A DNA stretch of 64,000 nucleotides from Actinacidiphila acidipaludis (GCF_019890725.1 NZ_JAINZZ010000024.1:42777-106776), one strand, 5' to 3'. Shown: positions 48,650-61,463, numbered from the stretch's first letter. Program-made: numbers and translations. The notes: generated from the letters alone by a model not told the origin.

Positions 48650-49936
48650 ATGAGCACGATCCTGATCCGCGGCGCGAAGGTCCTGGGCGGCGAGGCCCGC
48701 GACGTCCTGATCGAGGGCGAGACCGTCGCCGCGGTCGGCACCGGGCTGGCCGCCGAGGGCGCCCGGGTCGTCGAGGCGGACGGCCTGATCCTGCTGCCCG
48801 GCCTGGTCGACCTGCACACCCACCTGCGCGAGCCCGGCCGTGAGGACTCCGAGACGGTGCTGACCGGCACCCGGGCCGCCGCGGCCGGCGGCTACACCGC
48901 CGTGCACGCCATGGCCAACACCTTCCCCGTCGCGGACACCGCCGGCGTCGTCGAGCAGGTCTGGCGGCTGGGCCGCGAGTACGGCTACTGCGACGTGCAG
49001 CCGGTCGGCGCGGTCACCGTGGGCCTGGAGGGCAAGAAGCTCGCCGAACTCGGCGCCATGGCCGACTCCGCCGCCCAGGTCCGGGTCTTCTCCGACGACG
49101 GCAAGTGCGTGGACGACGCGGTGATCATGCGCCGCGCCCTGGAGTACGTGAAGGCCTTCGGCGGCGTCGTCGCCCAGCACGCGCAGGAGCCCCGGCTCAC
49201 CGAGGGCGCCCAGATGAACGAGGGCACCGTCTCCGGCGAGCTCGGCCTGACCGGATGGCCGGCCGTCGCCGAGGAGTCGATCATCGCCCGCGACGTGCTG
49301 CTCGCCGCGCACGTGGGCTCCCGCGTGCACATCTGCCACCTGTCGACCGCCGGCTCGGTGGAGATCGTCCGCTGGGCCAAGTCCAAGGGCTGGGACGTCA
49401 CCGCCGAGGTCACCCCGCACCACCTGCTGCTCACCGACGAGCTGGTGCGCTCGTACAACCCGGTCTACAAGGTCAACCCGCCGCTGCGCACCGAGGCGGA
49501 CGTGCTCGCGCTGCGCGAGGCCCTCGCCGACGGCACCATCGACTGTGTGGCCACCGATCACGCGCCGCACCCGCACGAGGACAAGGACTGCGAGTGGTCC
49601 GCGGCCGCGATGGGCATGGTCGGCCTGGAGACGGCGCTGTCGGTGGTCCAGCACACCATGGTCGACACCGGCCTGCTCGACTGGGCGGGCGTCGCCGACC
49701 GGATGTCCGCCCGCCCGGCCGCCATCGGCCGGCTCGCCGGGCACGGCCGGCCGATCGCCGAGGGCGAGCCCGCGAACCTGGTGCTGCTCGATCCCGCATA
49801 CCGTGGGGTCGTCAATCCCGCGGGCTTCGCCTCCCGCAGCCGCAACACGCCCTACGAGGGCCGCGAGCTGCCGGGCCGGGTCACGGCGACGTTCCTGCGG
49901 GGCCACGCCACGGTCATGGACGGGAAGCTCACGTGA
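48650..49936 (+). CDS. pyrC: dihydroorotase (class I)
   Basis: 428 residues; cyclises carbamoyl aspartate. Metal motif H56-x-H58 in LVDLHTHLREPG, the DDG of RVFSDDGKCVDD, and later ligands in HICHLSTAGS and ATDHAPH. TIM-barrel amidohydrolase of Gram-positive type. ATG 48650 is 14 bases after GAGGAGAG. Stop overlaps the next start (GTGA, 49933-49936). Confidence 0.95.
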   Translation: MSTILIRGAKVLGGEARDVLIEGETVAAVGTGLAAEGARVVEADGLILLPGLVDLHTHLREPGREDSETVLTGTRAAAAGGYTAVHAMANTFPVADTAGVVEQVWRLGREYGYCDVQPVGAVTVGLEGKKLAELGAMADSAAQVRVFSDDGKCVDDAVIMRRALEYVKAFGGVVAQHAQEPRLTEGAQMNEGTVSGELGLTGWPAVAEESIIARDVLLAAHVGSRVHICHLSTAGSVEIVRWAKSKGWDVTAEVTPHHLLLTDELVRSYNPVYKVNPPLRTEADVLALREALADGTIDCVATDHAPHPHEDKDCEWSAAAMGMVGLETALSVVQHTMVDTGLLDWAGVADRMSARPAAIGRLAGHGRPIAEGEPANLVLLDPAYRGVVNPAGFASRSRNTPYEGRELPGRVTATFLRGHATVMDGKLT

Positions 49937-50592
49937 CGACTCCTCTCAACCTGCTCGCGGTCGTGACCGCGCAGGGCGGCCAGCACTCCGCCAAGGTCAC
50001 CGACTGGTCCGGCCGGATCGGCTGGATCGTCGGTCTGGCGCTGTTCGTCGCGCTGGTCTACTGGCTGATGCGCCAGGGCTGGCAGTGGCGGCGCACGCTG
50101 CAGGGGAACCTCCCGGAGCTGCCGCAGGCACCGGCGGAGACCGGTGATCCGCTGCTCGTGGCGGACGGCCGGTACCACGGCAGCACCACCGCCGGGCAGT
50201 GGCTGGACCGGATCGTCGCGCACGGTCTGGGCGTCCGCAGCAAGGCCCGGCTGACCCTGACCGAGCAGGGCCTGGACGTCGAACGGACCGGCGCCCCCGG
50301 CTTCTTCGTGCCCGTGGCCGCGCTGCGCGGCGCCCGGCTCGACAAGGCGATCGCCGGCAAGGTGCTGCCCGAGGGCGGCCTGCTGGTCGTCACCTGGGAG
50401 CACGGCGGCACCCTCATCGACACCGGATTCCGGTCCGAGCACGCCGCCGACCACCCGCAGTGGGTGGGGCGGATCAACGACCTCAGCGGCGAGCGGGCCG
50501 CCGTCCCCGCCCCCCTCACCGAGAGCGGGCAGCCCGCCCGGCGGGTGCAGCAGCACGCCGCCGCACCGCACGACCAGAAAGGCGCACAATGA
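49933..50592 (+). CDS. single-pass membrane protein within the pyr operon
   Basis: 219 residues: short N-terminus, a membrane helix IGWIVGLALFVALVYWLMRQG (about 33-53), then a soluble domain with LLVADGRYHGSTTAGQWLDRIVAHGLGVRSKARLTL pattern that looks PH-like, and a polar tail. No catalytic motif. Locked between pyrC and carA by GTGA and ATGA overlaps, so it is translated with the pathway enzymes. Conserved position in actinobacterial pyr operons as I recall; function unknown. It might tether pyr enzymes to the membrane, where PyrD works. Confidence 0.85.
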   Translation: MTTPLNLLAVVTAQGGQHSAKVTDWSGRIGWIVGLALFVALVYWLMRQGWQWRRTLQGNLPELPQAPAETGDPLLVADGRYHGSTTAGQWLDRIVAHGLGVRSKARLTLTEQGLDVERTGAPGFFVPVAALRGARLDKAIAGKVLPEGGLLVVTWEHGGTLIDTGFRSEHAADHPQWVGRINDLSGERAAVPAPLTESGQPARRVQQHAAAPHDQKGAQ

Positions 50593-51723
50593 CGACTCCC
50601 ACCCGGGTGGCCAAGGCGCCCGCCGTCCTCGTCCTCGAGGACGGCCGCATCTTCCACGGCCGCGCCTACGGTGCGGTGGGGGAGACCTTCGGCGAGGCCG
50701 TCTTCTCCACCGGCATGACCGGCTACCAGGAGACCCTGACCGACCCCTCCTACCACCGGCAGGTGGTCGTCATGACCGCCCCGCACGTCGGCAACACCGG
50801 CGTCAACGACGAGGACCCCGAGTCGTCCCGCATCTGGGTGGCCGGCTACGTCGTCCGCGACCCCGCCCGCGTGCCGTCGAGCTGGCGCTCGCGCCGCACC
50901 CTGGACGACGAGCTCGCCACGCAGGGCGTCGTCGGCATCAGCGGCATCGACACCCGCGCCCTCACCCGCCACCTGCGGGAGCGCGGCGCGATGCGGGTCG
51001 GCATCTTCTCCGGCAACGCACTCGCCGACGAGGGCACGCTGCTGACCCGGGTCCGCCAGGCCCCGGAGATGACCGGCGCCGACCTGTCCGCCGAGGTCGC
51101 CACCGAGCAGCTGTACGTGGTGCCGGCCATCGGCCCGCGCCGCTTCACCGTGGCCGCCCTGGACCTGGGCATCAAGGGCATGACGCCGCACCGGATGGCC
51201 GAGCGCGGCATCGAGGTGCACGTGCTGCCCGCCACCGCGAGCGTCGAGGACGTCTACGCGTCCGACCCGGACGGCGTGTTCCTGTCCAACGGTCCCGGCG
51301 ACCCCGCCACCGCCGACCTGACGGTGATCCAGGCGGCCCTGGAGCGCGGCACCCCGCTGTTCGGGATCTGCTTCGGCAACCAGCTCCTCGGCCGGGCGCT
51401 GGGCTTCGGCACGTACAAGCTCAAGTACGGCCACCGCGGCATCAACCAGCCCGTCCAGGACCGCGCCACCGGCAAGGTCGAGGTGACCGCGCACAACCAC
51501 GGCTTCGCCGTGGACGCGCCCCTCGACGCGGTCAGCGAGACGCCCTACGGCCGCGCCGAGGTCAGCCATGTCTGCCTGAACGACAACGTGGTCGAGGGCC
51601 TGCGGCTGCTGGACCGCCCCGCCTTCAGCGTGCAGTACCACCCCGAGGCGGCAGCCGGCCCGCACGACGCCGCGTACCTCTTCGACCGCTTCATCCAGCT
51701 CATGGCAGAACAGGGAGCCCAGC

Positions 51724-51731
<8 letters not shown>
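50589..51731 (+). CDS. carA: carbamoyl-phosphate synthase, glutaminase subunit
   Basis: 380 residues. Delivers ammonia from glutamine to CarB. N-terminal domain VLVLEDGRIFHGRAYGAVGETFGEAVF, class I amidotransferase with nucleophile Cys in FGICFGNQLLG, and HPEAAAGPHD for His-Glu. ATG 50589 overlaps the upstream stop (ATGA). Its end overlaps carB by 8 bases. Confidence 0.97.
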
Positions 51732-55044
<3,313 letters not shown>

Positions 55045-55055
55045 GGAACGGAGAC

Positions 55056-56165
55056 GTGTACGCACTGTTCTTCCGGCTCTTCTTCCGGCGGATGGACCCC
55101 GAGCGGGCCCACCACCTGGCCTTCCGGTGGATCCGGCTGGCCGCCGCCGTCCCGGGGCTGCGCGCCCTGGCCGCCGCGGTGCTCGCGCCGCGGCGGCCGG
55201 CCCTGCACACCGAGGCCTTCGGGCTGCGGATGCCCGGGCCGTTCGGGCTGGCCGCCGGGTTCGACAAGAACGCGGTGGCCGTCGACGGGCTGGCGATGCT
55301 CGGCTTCGACCACGTCGAGGTCGGCACCGTCACCGCGCAGGGCCAGCCGGGCAACCCGCCCAAGCGGCTGTTCCGGCTGGTGCCCGACCGGGCGCTGATC
55401 AACCGGATGGGCTTCAACAACGACGGCTCGGCGGCGGTCGCGGCCCGACTGGCCGCCCGCAAGGCGGTCTTCCGCACCACTGTCGGCGTCAACATCGGCA
55501 AGACCAAGGTGGTCCCGGAGGAGGAGGCGGTCGGCGACTACGTCCGGTCCGCCGAGCGGCTGGCCGTGCACGCCGACTACCTCGTGGTCAACGTGTCCTC
55601 GCCGAACACCCCCGGCCTGCGCAACCTCCAGGCGACCGCCGCGCTGCGCCCGCTGCTCACCGCGGTCCGGGAGGCGGCCGACCGCAGCGTCCCCGGCCGC
55701 CGGGTGCCGCTGCTGGTCAAGATCGCCCCCGACCTCGCCGACGAGGACGTCGACGCCGTCGCCGACCTCGCGGTCGAACTCGGCCTGGACGGCATCATCG
55801 CCACCAACACGACCATCGCCCGCGAGGGCCTGGGCCTGCGCTCGGACCCCGCGGTGGTCGCGGAGACCGGCGGCCTGTCCGGCGCACCGGTCAAGGAGCG
55901 CTCCCTGGAGGTGCTGCGGCGCCTGTACGCCAGGGTCGGCGACCGGCTGACCCTGGTCGGGGTCGGCGGCATCGAGGACGCCGAGGACGCCTGGCGGCGC
56001 ATCCTGGCCGGCGCCACCCTGGTCCAGGGCTACAGCGCCTTCATCTACCGGGGCCCGTTCTGGATGCGCGCCGTGCACAAGGGCCTGGCCGAACGGCTGG
56101 CCGCCAGCCCGTACGAGACCCTCGCCGACGCGGTCGGCGCCGACACCGGGAAGGTGACCGCATGA
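55056..56165 (+). CDS. pyrD: dihydroorotate dehydrogenase, class 2 (quinone)
   Basis: 369 residues; membrane-associated FMN enzyme that oxidises dihydroorotate with menaquinone. The N-terminal helical extension (LFFRLFFRRMDPERAHHLAF) is the membrane-binding part of class 2 enzymes; GLAAGFDKNA, RMGFNNDG and NVSSPNTPGLR with catalytic Ser are intact. GTG 55056 follows GGAACGGAG. Overlaps pyrF by ATGA (56162-56165). Confidence 0.96.
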   Translation: MYALFFRLFFRRMDPERAHHLAFRWIRLAAAVPGLRALAAAVLAPRRPALHTEAFGLRMPGPFGLAAGFDKNAVAVDGLAMLGFDHVEVGTVTAQGQPGNPPKRLFRLVPDRALINRMGFNNDGSAAVAARLAARKAVFRTTVGVNIGKTKVVPEEEAVGDYVRSAERLAVHADYLVVNVSSPNTPGLRNLQATAALRPLLTAVREAADRSVPGRRVPLLVKIAPDLADEDVDAVADLAVELGLDGIIATNTTIAREGLGLRSDPAVVAETGGLSGAPVKERSLEVLRRLYARVGDRLTLVGVGGIEDAEDAWRRILAGATLVQGYSAFIYRGPFWMRAVHKGLAERLAASPYETLADAVGADTGKVTA

Positions 56166-56995
56166 CGACGGAACCCTTCGGCGCGCGGCTGCGCCGGGCC
56201 ATGGACGACCGCGGCCCGCTGTGTGTCGGCATCGACCCGCACGCCTCGCTGCTCACCGCCTGGGGCCTGAACGACGACGTGGCGGGCCTGGAGCGGTTCG
56301 CGCTGACCGTGGTGGAGGCGCTGGCCGGCACCACGGCCGTCCTCAAGCCGCAGTCGGCCTTCTTCGAGCGCTTCGGCTCGCGCGGCGTCGCGGTGCTGGA
56401 GCGGACCGTGGAGCAGGCCCGGCAGGCCGGGGCCCTGGTGCTGATGGACGCCAAGCGCGGCGACATCGGGTCCACCATGGCCGCCTACGCCGCCACCTAC
56501 CTGGACAAGGACTCCCCGCTGTTCAGCGACGCGGTGACGGTCAGCCCCTATCTGGGCTTCGGCTCGCTGCGCCCGGCCCTGGACGCCGCGGCGGTCTCCG
56601 GCTCGGGTGTCTTCGTGCTGGCGCTGACCTCCAACCCCGAGGGCGCCGAGGTGCAGCGGGCCGCGGCGGCCGGCGGCACCGTCGCCGAGGTCGTTCTCGG
56701 CCACATCGCGGCCGAGAACGCGGGCGTGCGCCCGTTGGGCTCGGTCGGCGCGGTGGTGGGCGCCACGCTGGACGAGGCGGGCGCGGACCTGGCGGTCAAC
56801 GGCCCGCTGCTGGCCCCGGGCGTCGGCGCGCAGGGCGCGACGCCGGCCGACCTCCCCCGGGTCTTCGGCGCCGCGCTGCCGAACGTCCTGCCGAGCGTGA
56901 GCCGGGACGTGCTGCGGCACGGACCCGGCGTGGAGGCGTTGCGGAATGCCGCGCGCGCCTATGCCGACGAGATCGGCGCCGTGGTCGCGGGCTGA
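56162..56995 (+). CDS. pyrF: orotidine 5'-phosphate decarboxylase (type 2)
   Basis: 277 residues, longer than the E. coli type and of the actinobacterial family. Catalytic segment LVLMDAKRGDIGST contains the Lys/Asp charge network; VGIDPHASLL at the start and LLAPGVGAQGATP bind phosphate. Ends the pyr cluster, followed by a strong terminator. pyrE is not in the window. Confidence 0.95.
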   Translation: MTTEPFGARLRRAMDDRGPLCVGIDPHASLLTAWGLNDDVAGLERFALTVVEALAGTTAVLKPQSAFFERFGSRGVAVLERTVEQARQAGALVLMDAKRGDIGSTMAAYAATYLDKDSPLFSDAVTVSPYLGFGSLRPALDAAAVSGSGVFVLALTSNPEGAEVQRAAAAGGTVAEVVLGHIAAENAGVRPLGSVGAVVGATLDEAGADLAVNGPLLAPGVGAQGATPADLPRVFGAALPNVLPSVSRDVLRHGPGVEALRNAARAYADEIGAVVAG

Positions 56996-57022
56996 CGCAG
57001 CCATCGTCCGCGGACGGACGCG

Positions 57023-57065
57023 GAACCGGGGCCGGGCGGCGGAACGGACCGCCCGGCCCCGGTTC
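57023..57065 (+). terminator. terminator of the pyr operon
   Basis: 17-bp perfect stem (57023-57039 with 57049-57065) and 9-base loop, 28 bases after pyrF. Confidence 0.85.
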
Positions 57066-57369
57066 GACGGATCGGGCGAATGCGTCGGTAATACCGTCTG
57101 CTTATCGGCTGCGAAAACGGCCGAAAAAAGGGTCGGATTCAACAACCGGCCCCATTGACCCCGAAACCTGTTCCGGTTTGCCCCATATATCCCGCTGGAT
57201 CGAGTCTGACCAGGACTTTTCGTCTGTTCTCGCTGACTTGGGCCGTTCGGACCGCTAGTCTCCGACGAGAGCGAGCCGTTCAGATGCGGCGCTCATCGCC
57301 CTGCACTTCCGGGCGAGTACGTTCCATACGGTCCATATCCGATTGCTCTACATCCGAGGTGACGTAGGC
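57066..57369 (+). other. promoter region of integration host factor
   Basis: 304 bases, clearly more AT-rich than its surroundings (GAAAACGG, GAAAAAAGGG, CCATATATCCC). Holds the CTGACT/TAGTCT promoter at 57233-57261 and leaves an untranslated leader of about 100 bases. No ORF of note. Confidence 0.6.
57233..57261 (+). promoter_or_regulatory. candidate promoter of integration host factor
   Basis: CTGACT (57233-57238), 17 bases, TAGTCT (57256-57261). Confidence 0.55.
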
Positions 57370-57693
57370 GTGGCTCTTCCGCCCCTTACCCCTGAACAGC
57401 GCGCTGCCGCGCTCGAAAAGGCCGCTGCGGCTCGCCGGGAGCGCGCCGAGGTCAAGAACCGGCTCAAGCACTCCGGCGCTTCCCTGCACGAGGTCATCAA
57501 GCAGGGCCAGGAGAACGATGTCATCGGCAAGATGAAGGTCTCCGCCCTGCTCGAGTCGCTTCCCGGCGTCGGCAAGGTGCGCGCCAAGCAGATCATGGAG
57601 CGGCTCGGCATCTCCGAGAGCCGCCGGGTCCGTGGTCTCGGCTCGAACCAGATCGCCTCCCTGGAGCGCGAGTTCGGCGGCACGGCCGCCTGA
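57370..57693 (+). CDS. mihF: Streptomyces/actinobacterial integration host factor (sIHF, MihF)
   Basis: 107-residue nucleoid-associated protein, unrelated to proteobacterial IHF. MALPPLTPEQRAAALEKA, long basic helix with AAARRERAEVKNRLKHSG and the helix-two-turn-helix ESLPGVGKVRAKQIMERLG are almost identical to what I recall for S. coelicolor SCO1480. Contributes to chromosome compaction and development. GTG 57370 follows GAGGTGA. Confidence 0.96.
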   Translation: MALPPLTPEQRAAALEKAAAARRERAEVKNRLKHSGASLHEVIKQGQENDVIGKMKVSALLESLPGVGKVRAKQIMERLGISESRRVRGLGSNQIASLEREFGGTAA

Positions 57694-57730
57694 GGTCCCG
57701 GCACTGCCGGAAAGCAGGGATAATCACTCC

Positions 57731-58294
57731 ATGAGCCCTGCAGTACATCCGCGGCTGACCGTGCTCTCCGGCCCCTCCGGAGTCGGCAAGAGCACGGTCG
57801 TCGCCCATCTGCGCACGGTGCACCCCGAGGTCTGGCTCTCGGTGTCCGCCACCACGCGCAAGCCCCGCCCCGGCGAGCAGCACGGAGTGCAGTACTTCTT
57901 CGTGGACGACGACGAGTTCGACAAGCTCGTCGCCAACGGCGAACTGCTGGAGTGGGCCGAGTTCGCGGGTCACCGCTACGGCACCCCGCGCAAGGCGGTT
58001 CTCGACCGGCTCGCCGCGGGCGAGCCGGTGCTGCTGGAGATCGACCTGCAGGGCGCGCGGCTGGTCCGCGAGTCCATGCCCGAGGCCCGGCTGGTCTTCC
58101 TGGCCCCGCCGAGCTGGGACGAGCTGGTCCGCCGGCTCACCGGGCGTGGCACCGAGTCGCCCGAGGTGATCGAGCGGCGGCTGGTCACCGCCAGGGTCGA
58201 GCTGGCCGCCGAGTCCGAGTTCGACGAAACCCTTGTCAACACCTCGGTCGAGGCGGTAGCGCGTGAGCTGCTAGCCTTGATGCGGATTGCCTGA
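57731..58294 (+). CDS. gmk: guanylate kinase
   Basis: 187 residues; phosphorylates GMP to GDP. P-loop LSGPSGVGKST (14-22), GMP-binding SATTRKPRPGE and GVQYFFV, and EIDLQGARLVR. ATG 57731 is near a GATAAT that could be a -10 six bases upstream, so it may be leaderless; a weak AGGG is the alternative ribosome site. 37 bases after mihF. Confidence 0.95.
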   Translation: MSPAVHPRLTVLSGPSGVGKSTVVAHLRTVHPEVWLSVSATTRKPRPGEQHGVQYFFVDDDEFDKLVANGELLEWAEFAGHRYGTPRKAVLDRLAAGEPVLLEIDLQGARLVRESMPEARLVFLAPPSWDELVRRLTGRGTESPEVIERRLVTARVELAAESEFDETLVNTSVEAVARELLALMRIA

Positions 58295-58340
58295 TCCACA
58301 TCGCAGTCTTCCGTCTTCCACTTGTAGGGGTAGGTAGAGC

Positions 58341-58616
58341 GTGTCCTCTTCCATCACCACGCCCGAGGGCATCATCAACCCGCCGATCGACGAGCTGCTC
58401 GAGGCCACCGACTCGAAGTACAGCCTGGTGATCTACGCGGCCAAGCGTGCCCGCCAGATCAACGCGTACTACTCCCAGCTCGGCGAGGGCCTGCTGGAGT
58501 ACGTCGGCCCGCTGGTGGACACCCACGTCCACGAGAAGCCGCTGTCGATCGCGCTGCGCGAGATCAACGCCGGGCTGCTGACGTCCGAGGCCGTCGAGCC
58601 GCCGCCGAACGCCTGA
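58341..58616 (+). CDS. rpoZ: RNA polymerase omega subunit
   Basis: 91 residues. PPIDELLEATDSKYSLVIYAAKRARQIN and LREINAGLL match the omega core that clasps beta-prime. GTG 58341; the ribosome site is G-rich but imperfect (AGGGGTAGG). Follows gmk, the usual order in actinobacteria. Confidence 0.95.
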   Translation: MSSSITTPEGIINPPIDELLEATDSKYSLVIYAAKRARQINAYYSQLGEGLLEYVGPLVDTHVHEKPLSIALREINAGLLTSEAVEPPPNA

Positions 58617-58641
58617 CCAGGCACGACGACACACAGCACAC

Positions 58642-58680
58642 CACCACGGGCCCGGCGGAGCGACCGCCGGGCCCGTGGTG
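58642..58680 (+). terminator. terminator after rpoZ
   Basis: 17-bp stem CACCACGGGCCCGGCGG with its complement around AGCGA. Confidence 0.85.
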
Positions 58681-58724
58681 TGTCATAGGGGCACCGGAAC
58701 CGGGACGCGGAGGCGGGAGTGACG

Positions 58725-59927
58725 ATGGGCAAGCCACAGGTCGTGCTGGGCGTGAGCGGCGGCATCGCGGCGTACAAGGCGTGCGAGCTGCTGCGCCGGC
58801 TGACCGAGTCCGGGCACGAGGTGCGCGTGGTGCCCACCGATTCCGCACTGCACTTCGTCGGCGCGGCGACCTGGTCCGCGCTGTCCGGCAACCCCGTCTC
58901 CACCCAGGTCTGGGACGACGTCCACGAGGTCCCGCACGTGCGCATCGGCCAGCACGCCGACCTGGTGGTCGTGGCCCCGGCCACCGCGGACACCCTGGCC
59001 AGGGCCGCCCACGGCCTGGCCGACGACCTGCTCACCAACACGCTGCTCACGGCCCGCTGCCCGGTGGTCTTCGCGCCGGCCATGCACACCGAGATGTGGG
59101 AGCACCCCGCCACCCAGGAGAACGTCGCCACGCTGCGCCGCCGCGGCGCGGTGGTCATCGAGCCCGCGGTCGGCCGGCTCACCGGCGTCGACACCGGCAA
59201 GGGGCGGCTGCCGGACCCCGCCGAGATCTTCGAGGTGTGCCGGCACGTGCTGGCCCGCGGCACCGCCGATCCCGACCTGGCCGGCCGCCATGTGGTGATC
59301 AGCGCCGGCGGCACCCGCGAGCCGCTGGACCCCGTCCGCTACCTCGGCAACCGCTCCTCCGGCAAGCAGGGCTACGCGCTGGCCCGCACCGCCGTGGCCC
59401 GCGGCGCCCGGGTGACGCTGATCGCCGCCAACACCGGACTGCCCGACCCCGCGGGCGCCGACGTGGTCACCGCGGGCAGCGCCGAGCAGCTGCGCGAGCA
59501 GGTGGTCAAGGCCGCCGCGGACGCCGACGTGGTGGTGATGGCCGCGGCCGTGGCCGACTTCCGCCCCGCGGCCTACGCGAGCAGCAAGATCAAGAAGAAG
59601 GACGACGCCGAGCCGGAACCGCTGGCCCTGGTCCGCAATCCCGACATCCTCGCCGAGGTCGCGGCCCATCGCGCCCGCCCGGGTCAGCTCGTCGTCGGCT
59701 TCGGCGCCGAGACCGACGACGTGCTCGCCAACGGCCGCGCCAAGCTCGCCCGCAAGGGCTGCGACCTGCTGGTGGTCAACGAGGTGGGGGAGGCCAAGGC
59801 GTTCGGCACCGAGGAGAACGAGGCCGTGGTGCTCGGCGCCGACGGCAGCGAGACGCACATCCCGTACGGCCCGAAAGAGGCCCTCGCCGACCGCGTCTGG
59901 GACCTGGTCGCCGCCCGGCTGGCGTAA
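58725..59927 (+). CDS. coaBC: bifunctional phosphopantothenoylcysteine decarboxylase / phosphopantothenate-cysteine ligase
   Basis: 400 residues. N-terminal flavoprotein CoaC with LGVSGGIAAYKACELLRRL, VVAPATADTLA and PAMHTEMWEHP; C-terminal CoaB from ~190 with ISAGGTREPLDPVRYLGNRSSGKQG and the SSKIKKK lysine motif. Both steps of coenzyme A synthesis are thus covered. ATG 58725 lies after GGGAG; an in-frame GTG at 58719 is possible. Confidence 0.96.
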   Translation: MGKPQVVLGVSGGIAAYKACELLRRLTESGHEVRVVPTDSALHFVGAATWSALSGNPVSTQVWDDVHEVPHVRIGQHADLVVVAPATADTLARAAHGLADDLLTNTLLTARCPVVFAPAMHTEMWEHPATQENVATLRRRGAVVIEPAVGRLTGVDTGKGRLPDPAEIFEVCRHVLARGTADPDLAGRHVVISAGGTREPLDPVRYLGNRSSGKQGYALARTAVARGARVTLIAANTGLPDPAGADVVTAGSAEQLREQVVKAAADADVVVMAAAVADFRPAAYASSKIKKKDDAEPEPLALVRNPDILAEVAAHRARPGQLVVGFGAETDDVLANGRAKLARKGCDLLVVNEVGEAKAFGTEENEAVVLGADGSETHIPYGPKEALADRVWDLVAARLA

Positions 59928-60102
59928 CCGCGGCCCCCGACCGGACGAGCGCGCTCAGCGGCTTCCCGCAGGTCCGCACACCACCGGAAACGCCCGGCGG
60001 ACCAGGGTGGCCGGAAGGCGTCCGTCCGCCGTCCGGGGCCTGATGGGGGCCGTGCGGTGGCCAAAAGGCGAGATCACACGTCCGCCGATGCGGAGCGAAC
60101 GT

Positions 60103-60108
60103 TAAACT
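60103..60108 (+). promoter_or_regulatory. candidate -10 of metK
   Basis: TAAACT, just upstream of a leader hairpin; no clear -35. Confidence 0.45.
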
Positions 60109-60113
60109 GACCG

Positions 60114-60144
60114 CGAGGTGCCGGGCGCAGCCCCGCGCACCTCG
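60114..60144 (+). promoter_or_regulatory. 5' leader hairpin of metK
   Basis: 8-bp stem CGAGGTGC/GCACCTCG (60114-60121, 60137-60144) closing a smaller GGGC-GCA-GCCC hairpin. It would form at the very 5' end of the mRNA and ends 41 bases before the GTG. No SAM riboswitch core is recognisable. Confidence 0.45.
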
Positions 60145-60185
60145 ACCAGAATCAGCCAGCAGCCGCTGCAACCCCAGGGAGCGAT

Positions 60186-61403
60186 GTGTCCCGCCGCCTG
60201 TTCACCTCGGAGTCCGTGACCGAGGGCCACCCCGACAAGATCGCCGACCAGATCAGCGACACGATCCTCGACGCACTCCTGACGGCCGACCCGACGTCCC
60301 GGGTCGCCGTGGAGACGATGATCACCACCGGCCAGGTGCACATCGCGGGCGAGGTGACCACCACCGCCTACGCGGACATCGCCACCCTGGTGCGCAACAA
60401 GATCCTCGACATCGGCTACGACTCGTCCAAGAAGGGCTTCGACGGCGCCTCCTGTGGCGTCTCGGTCTCGATCGGCTCGCAGTCCCCGGACATCGCGCAG
60501 GGTGTCGACACCGCGTACGAGAAGCGCGTCGCGGGCACCGCCCCCGACGACGACGAGCTGAACAAGCAGGGCGCCGGCGACCAGGGCCTGATGTTCGGGT
60601 ACGCCTCCGACGAGACGCCCGAGCTGATGCCGCTGCCGATCACCCTCGCGCACCGGCTGTCGCGCCGGCTGACCGAGGTCCGCAAGAACGGGACCATCCC
60701 GTACCTGCGCCCGGACGGCAAGACCCAGGTCACCATCGAGTACGACGGCGACAAGGCGGTCCGCCTGGACACCGTCGTCGTCTCCTCGCAGCACGCCTCG
60801 GACATCGACCTGGACTCGCTGCTCGCCCCCGACATCCGCGAGTTCGTGGTCGAGGTCGAGCTGAAGGCGCTCCTCGACGACGGCATCAAGCTGGACACCG
60901 AGGGCTACAAGCTGCTGGTCAACCCCACCGGCCGGTTCGAGATCGGCGGCCCGATGGGCGACGCGGGCCTGACCGGCCGCAAGATCATCATCGACACCTA
61001 CGGCGGCATGGCCCGCCACGGCGGTGGCGCCTTCTCCGGCAAGGACCCGTCCAAGGTCGACCGCTCGGCCGCGTACGCGATGCGCTGGGTCGCCAAGAAC
61101 GTGGTCGCCGCCGGCCTCGCCGCCCGCTGCGAGGTCCAGGTCGCCTACGCGATCGGCAAGGCCGAGCCGGTCGGCCTGTTCGTCGAGACCTTCGGCACGG
61201 CGAACGTCGAGGTCGAGAAGATCGAGCAGGCCATCTCCGAGGTCTTCGACCTCCGCCCGGCCGCGATCATCCGCGACCTGGACCTGCTCCGGCCGATCTA
61301 CGCCCAGACCGCGGCCTACGGCCACTTCGGGCGGGAGCTGCCGGACTTCACGTGGGAGCGGACGGACCGCGTCGACGCGCTGAAGGCCGCGACCGGCCTG
61401 TAA
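60186..61403 (+). CDS. metK: S-adenosylmethionine synthetase
   Basis: 405 residues; makes SAM from methionine and ATP. LFTSESVTEGHPDKIADQISD, GAGDQGLMFGYA, and GGGAFSGKDPSKVDRSAAYA are family signatures with all ligands for ATP and methionine. GTG 60186 follows GGGAG by 4 bases. The upstream leader folds into a hairpin; a strong terminator follows. Confidence 0.97.
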   Translation: MSRRLFTSESVTEGHPDKIADQISDTILDALLTADPTSRVAVETMITTGQVHIAGEVTTTAYADIATLVRNKILDIGYDSSKKGFDGASCGVSVSIGSQSPDIAQGVDTAYEKRVAGTAPDDDELNKQGAGDQGLMFGYASDETPELMPLPITLAHRLSRRLTEVRKNGTIPYLRPDGKTQVTIEYDGDKAVRLDTVVVSSQHASDIDLDSLLAPDIREFVVEVELKALLDDGIKLDTEGYKLLVNPTGRFEIGGPMGDAGLTGRKIIIDTYGGMARHGGGAFSGKDPSKVDRSAAYAMRWVAKNVVAAGLAARCEVQVAYAIGKAEPVGLFVETFGTANVEVEKIEQAISEVFDLRPAAIIRDLDLLRPIYAQTAAYGHFGRELPDFTWERTDRVDALKAATGL

Positions 61404-61422
61404 CCGCCTGCCCAGGCCCGTC

Positions 61423-61463
61423 CCGCGCCCCCCGGAGCCGCACCCGTGCTCCGGGGGGCGCGG
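61423..61463 (+). terminator. terminator after metK
   Basis: 15-bp stem (61423-61437 with 61449-61463) enclosing an 11-base loop. Confidence 0.85.

Noticed and set aside
59928..60185. SAM riboswitch in the metK leader
   Set aside because: A hairpin exists, but I cannot identify SAM-I, SAM-II or SAM-IV core elements or pseudoknot partners.
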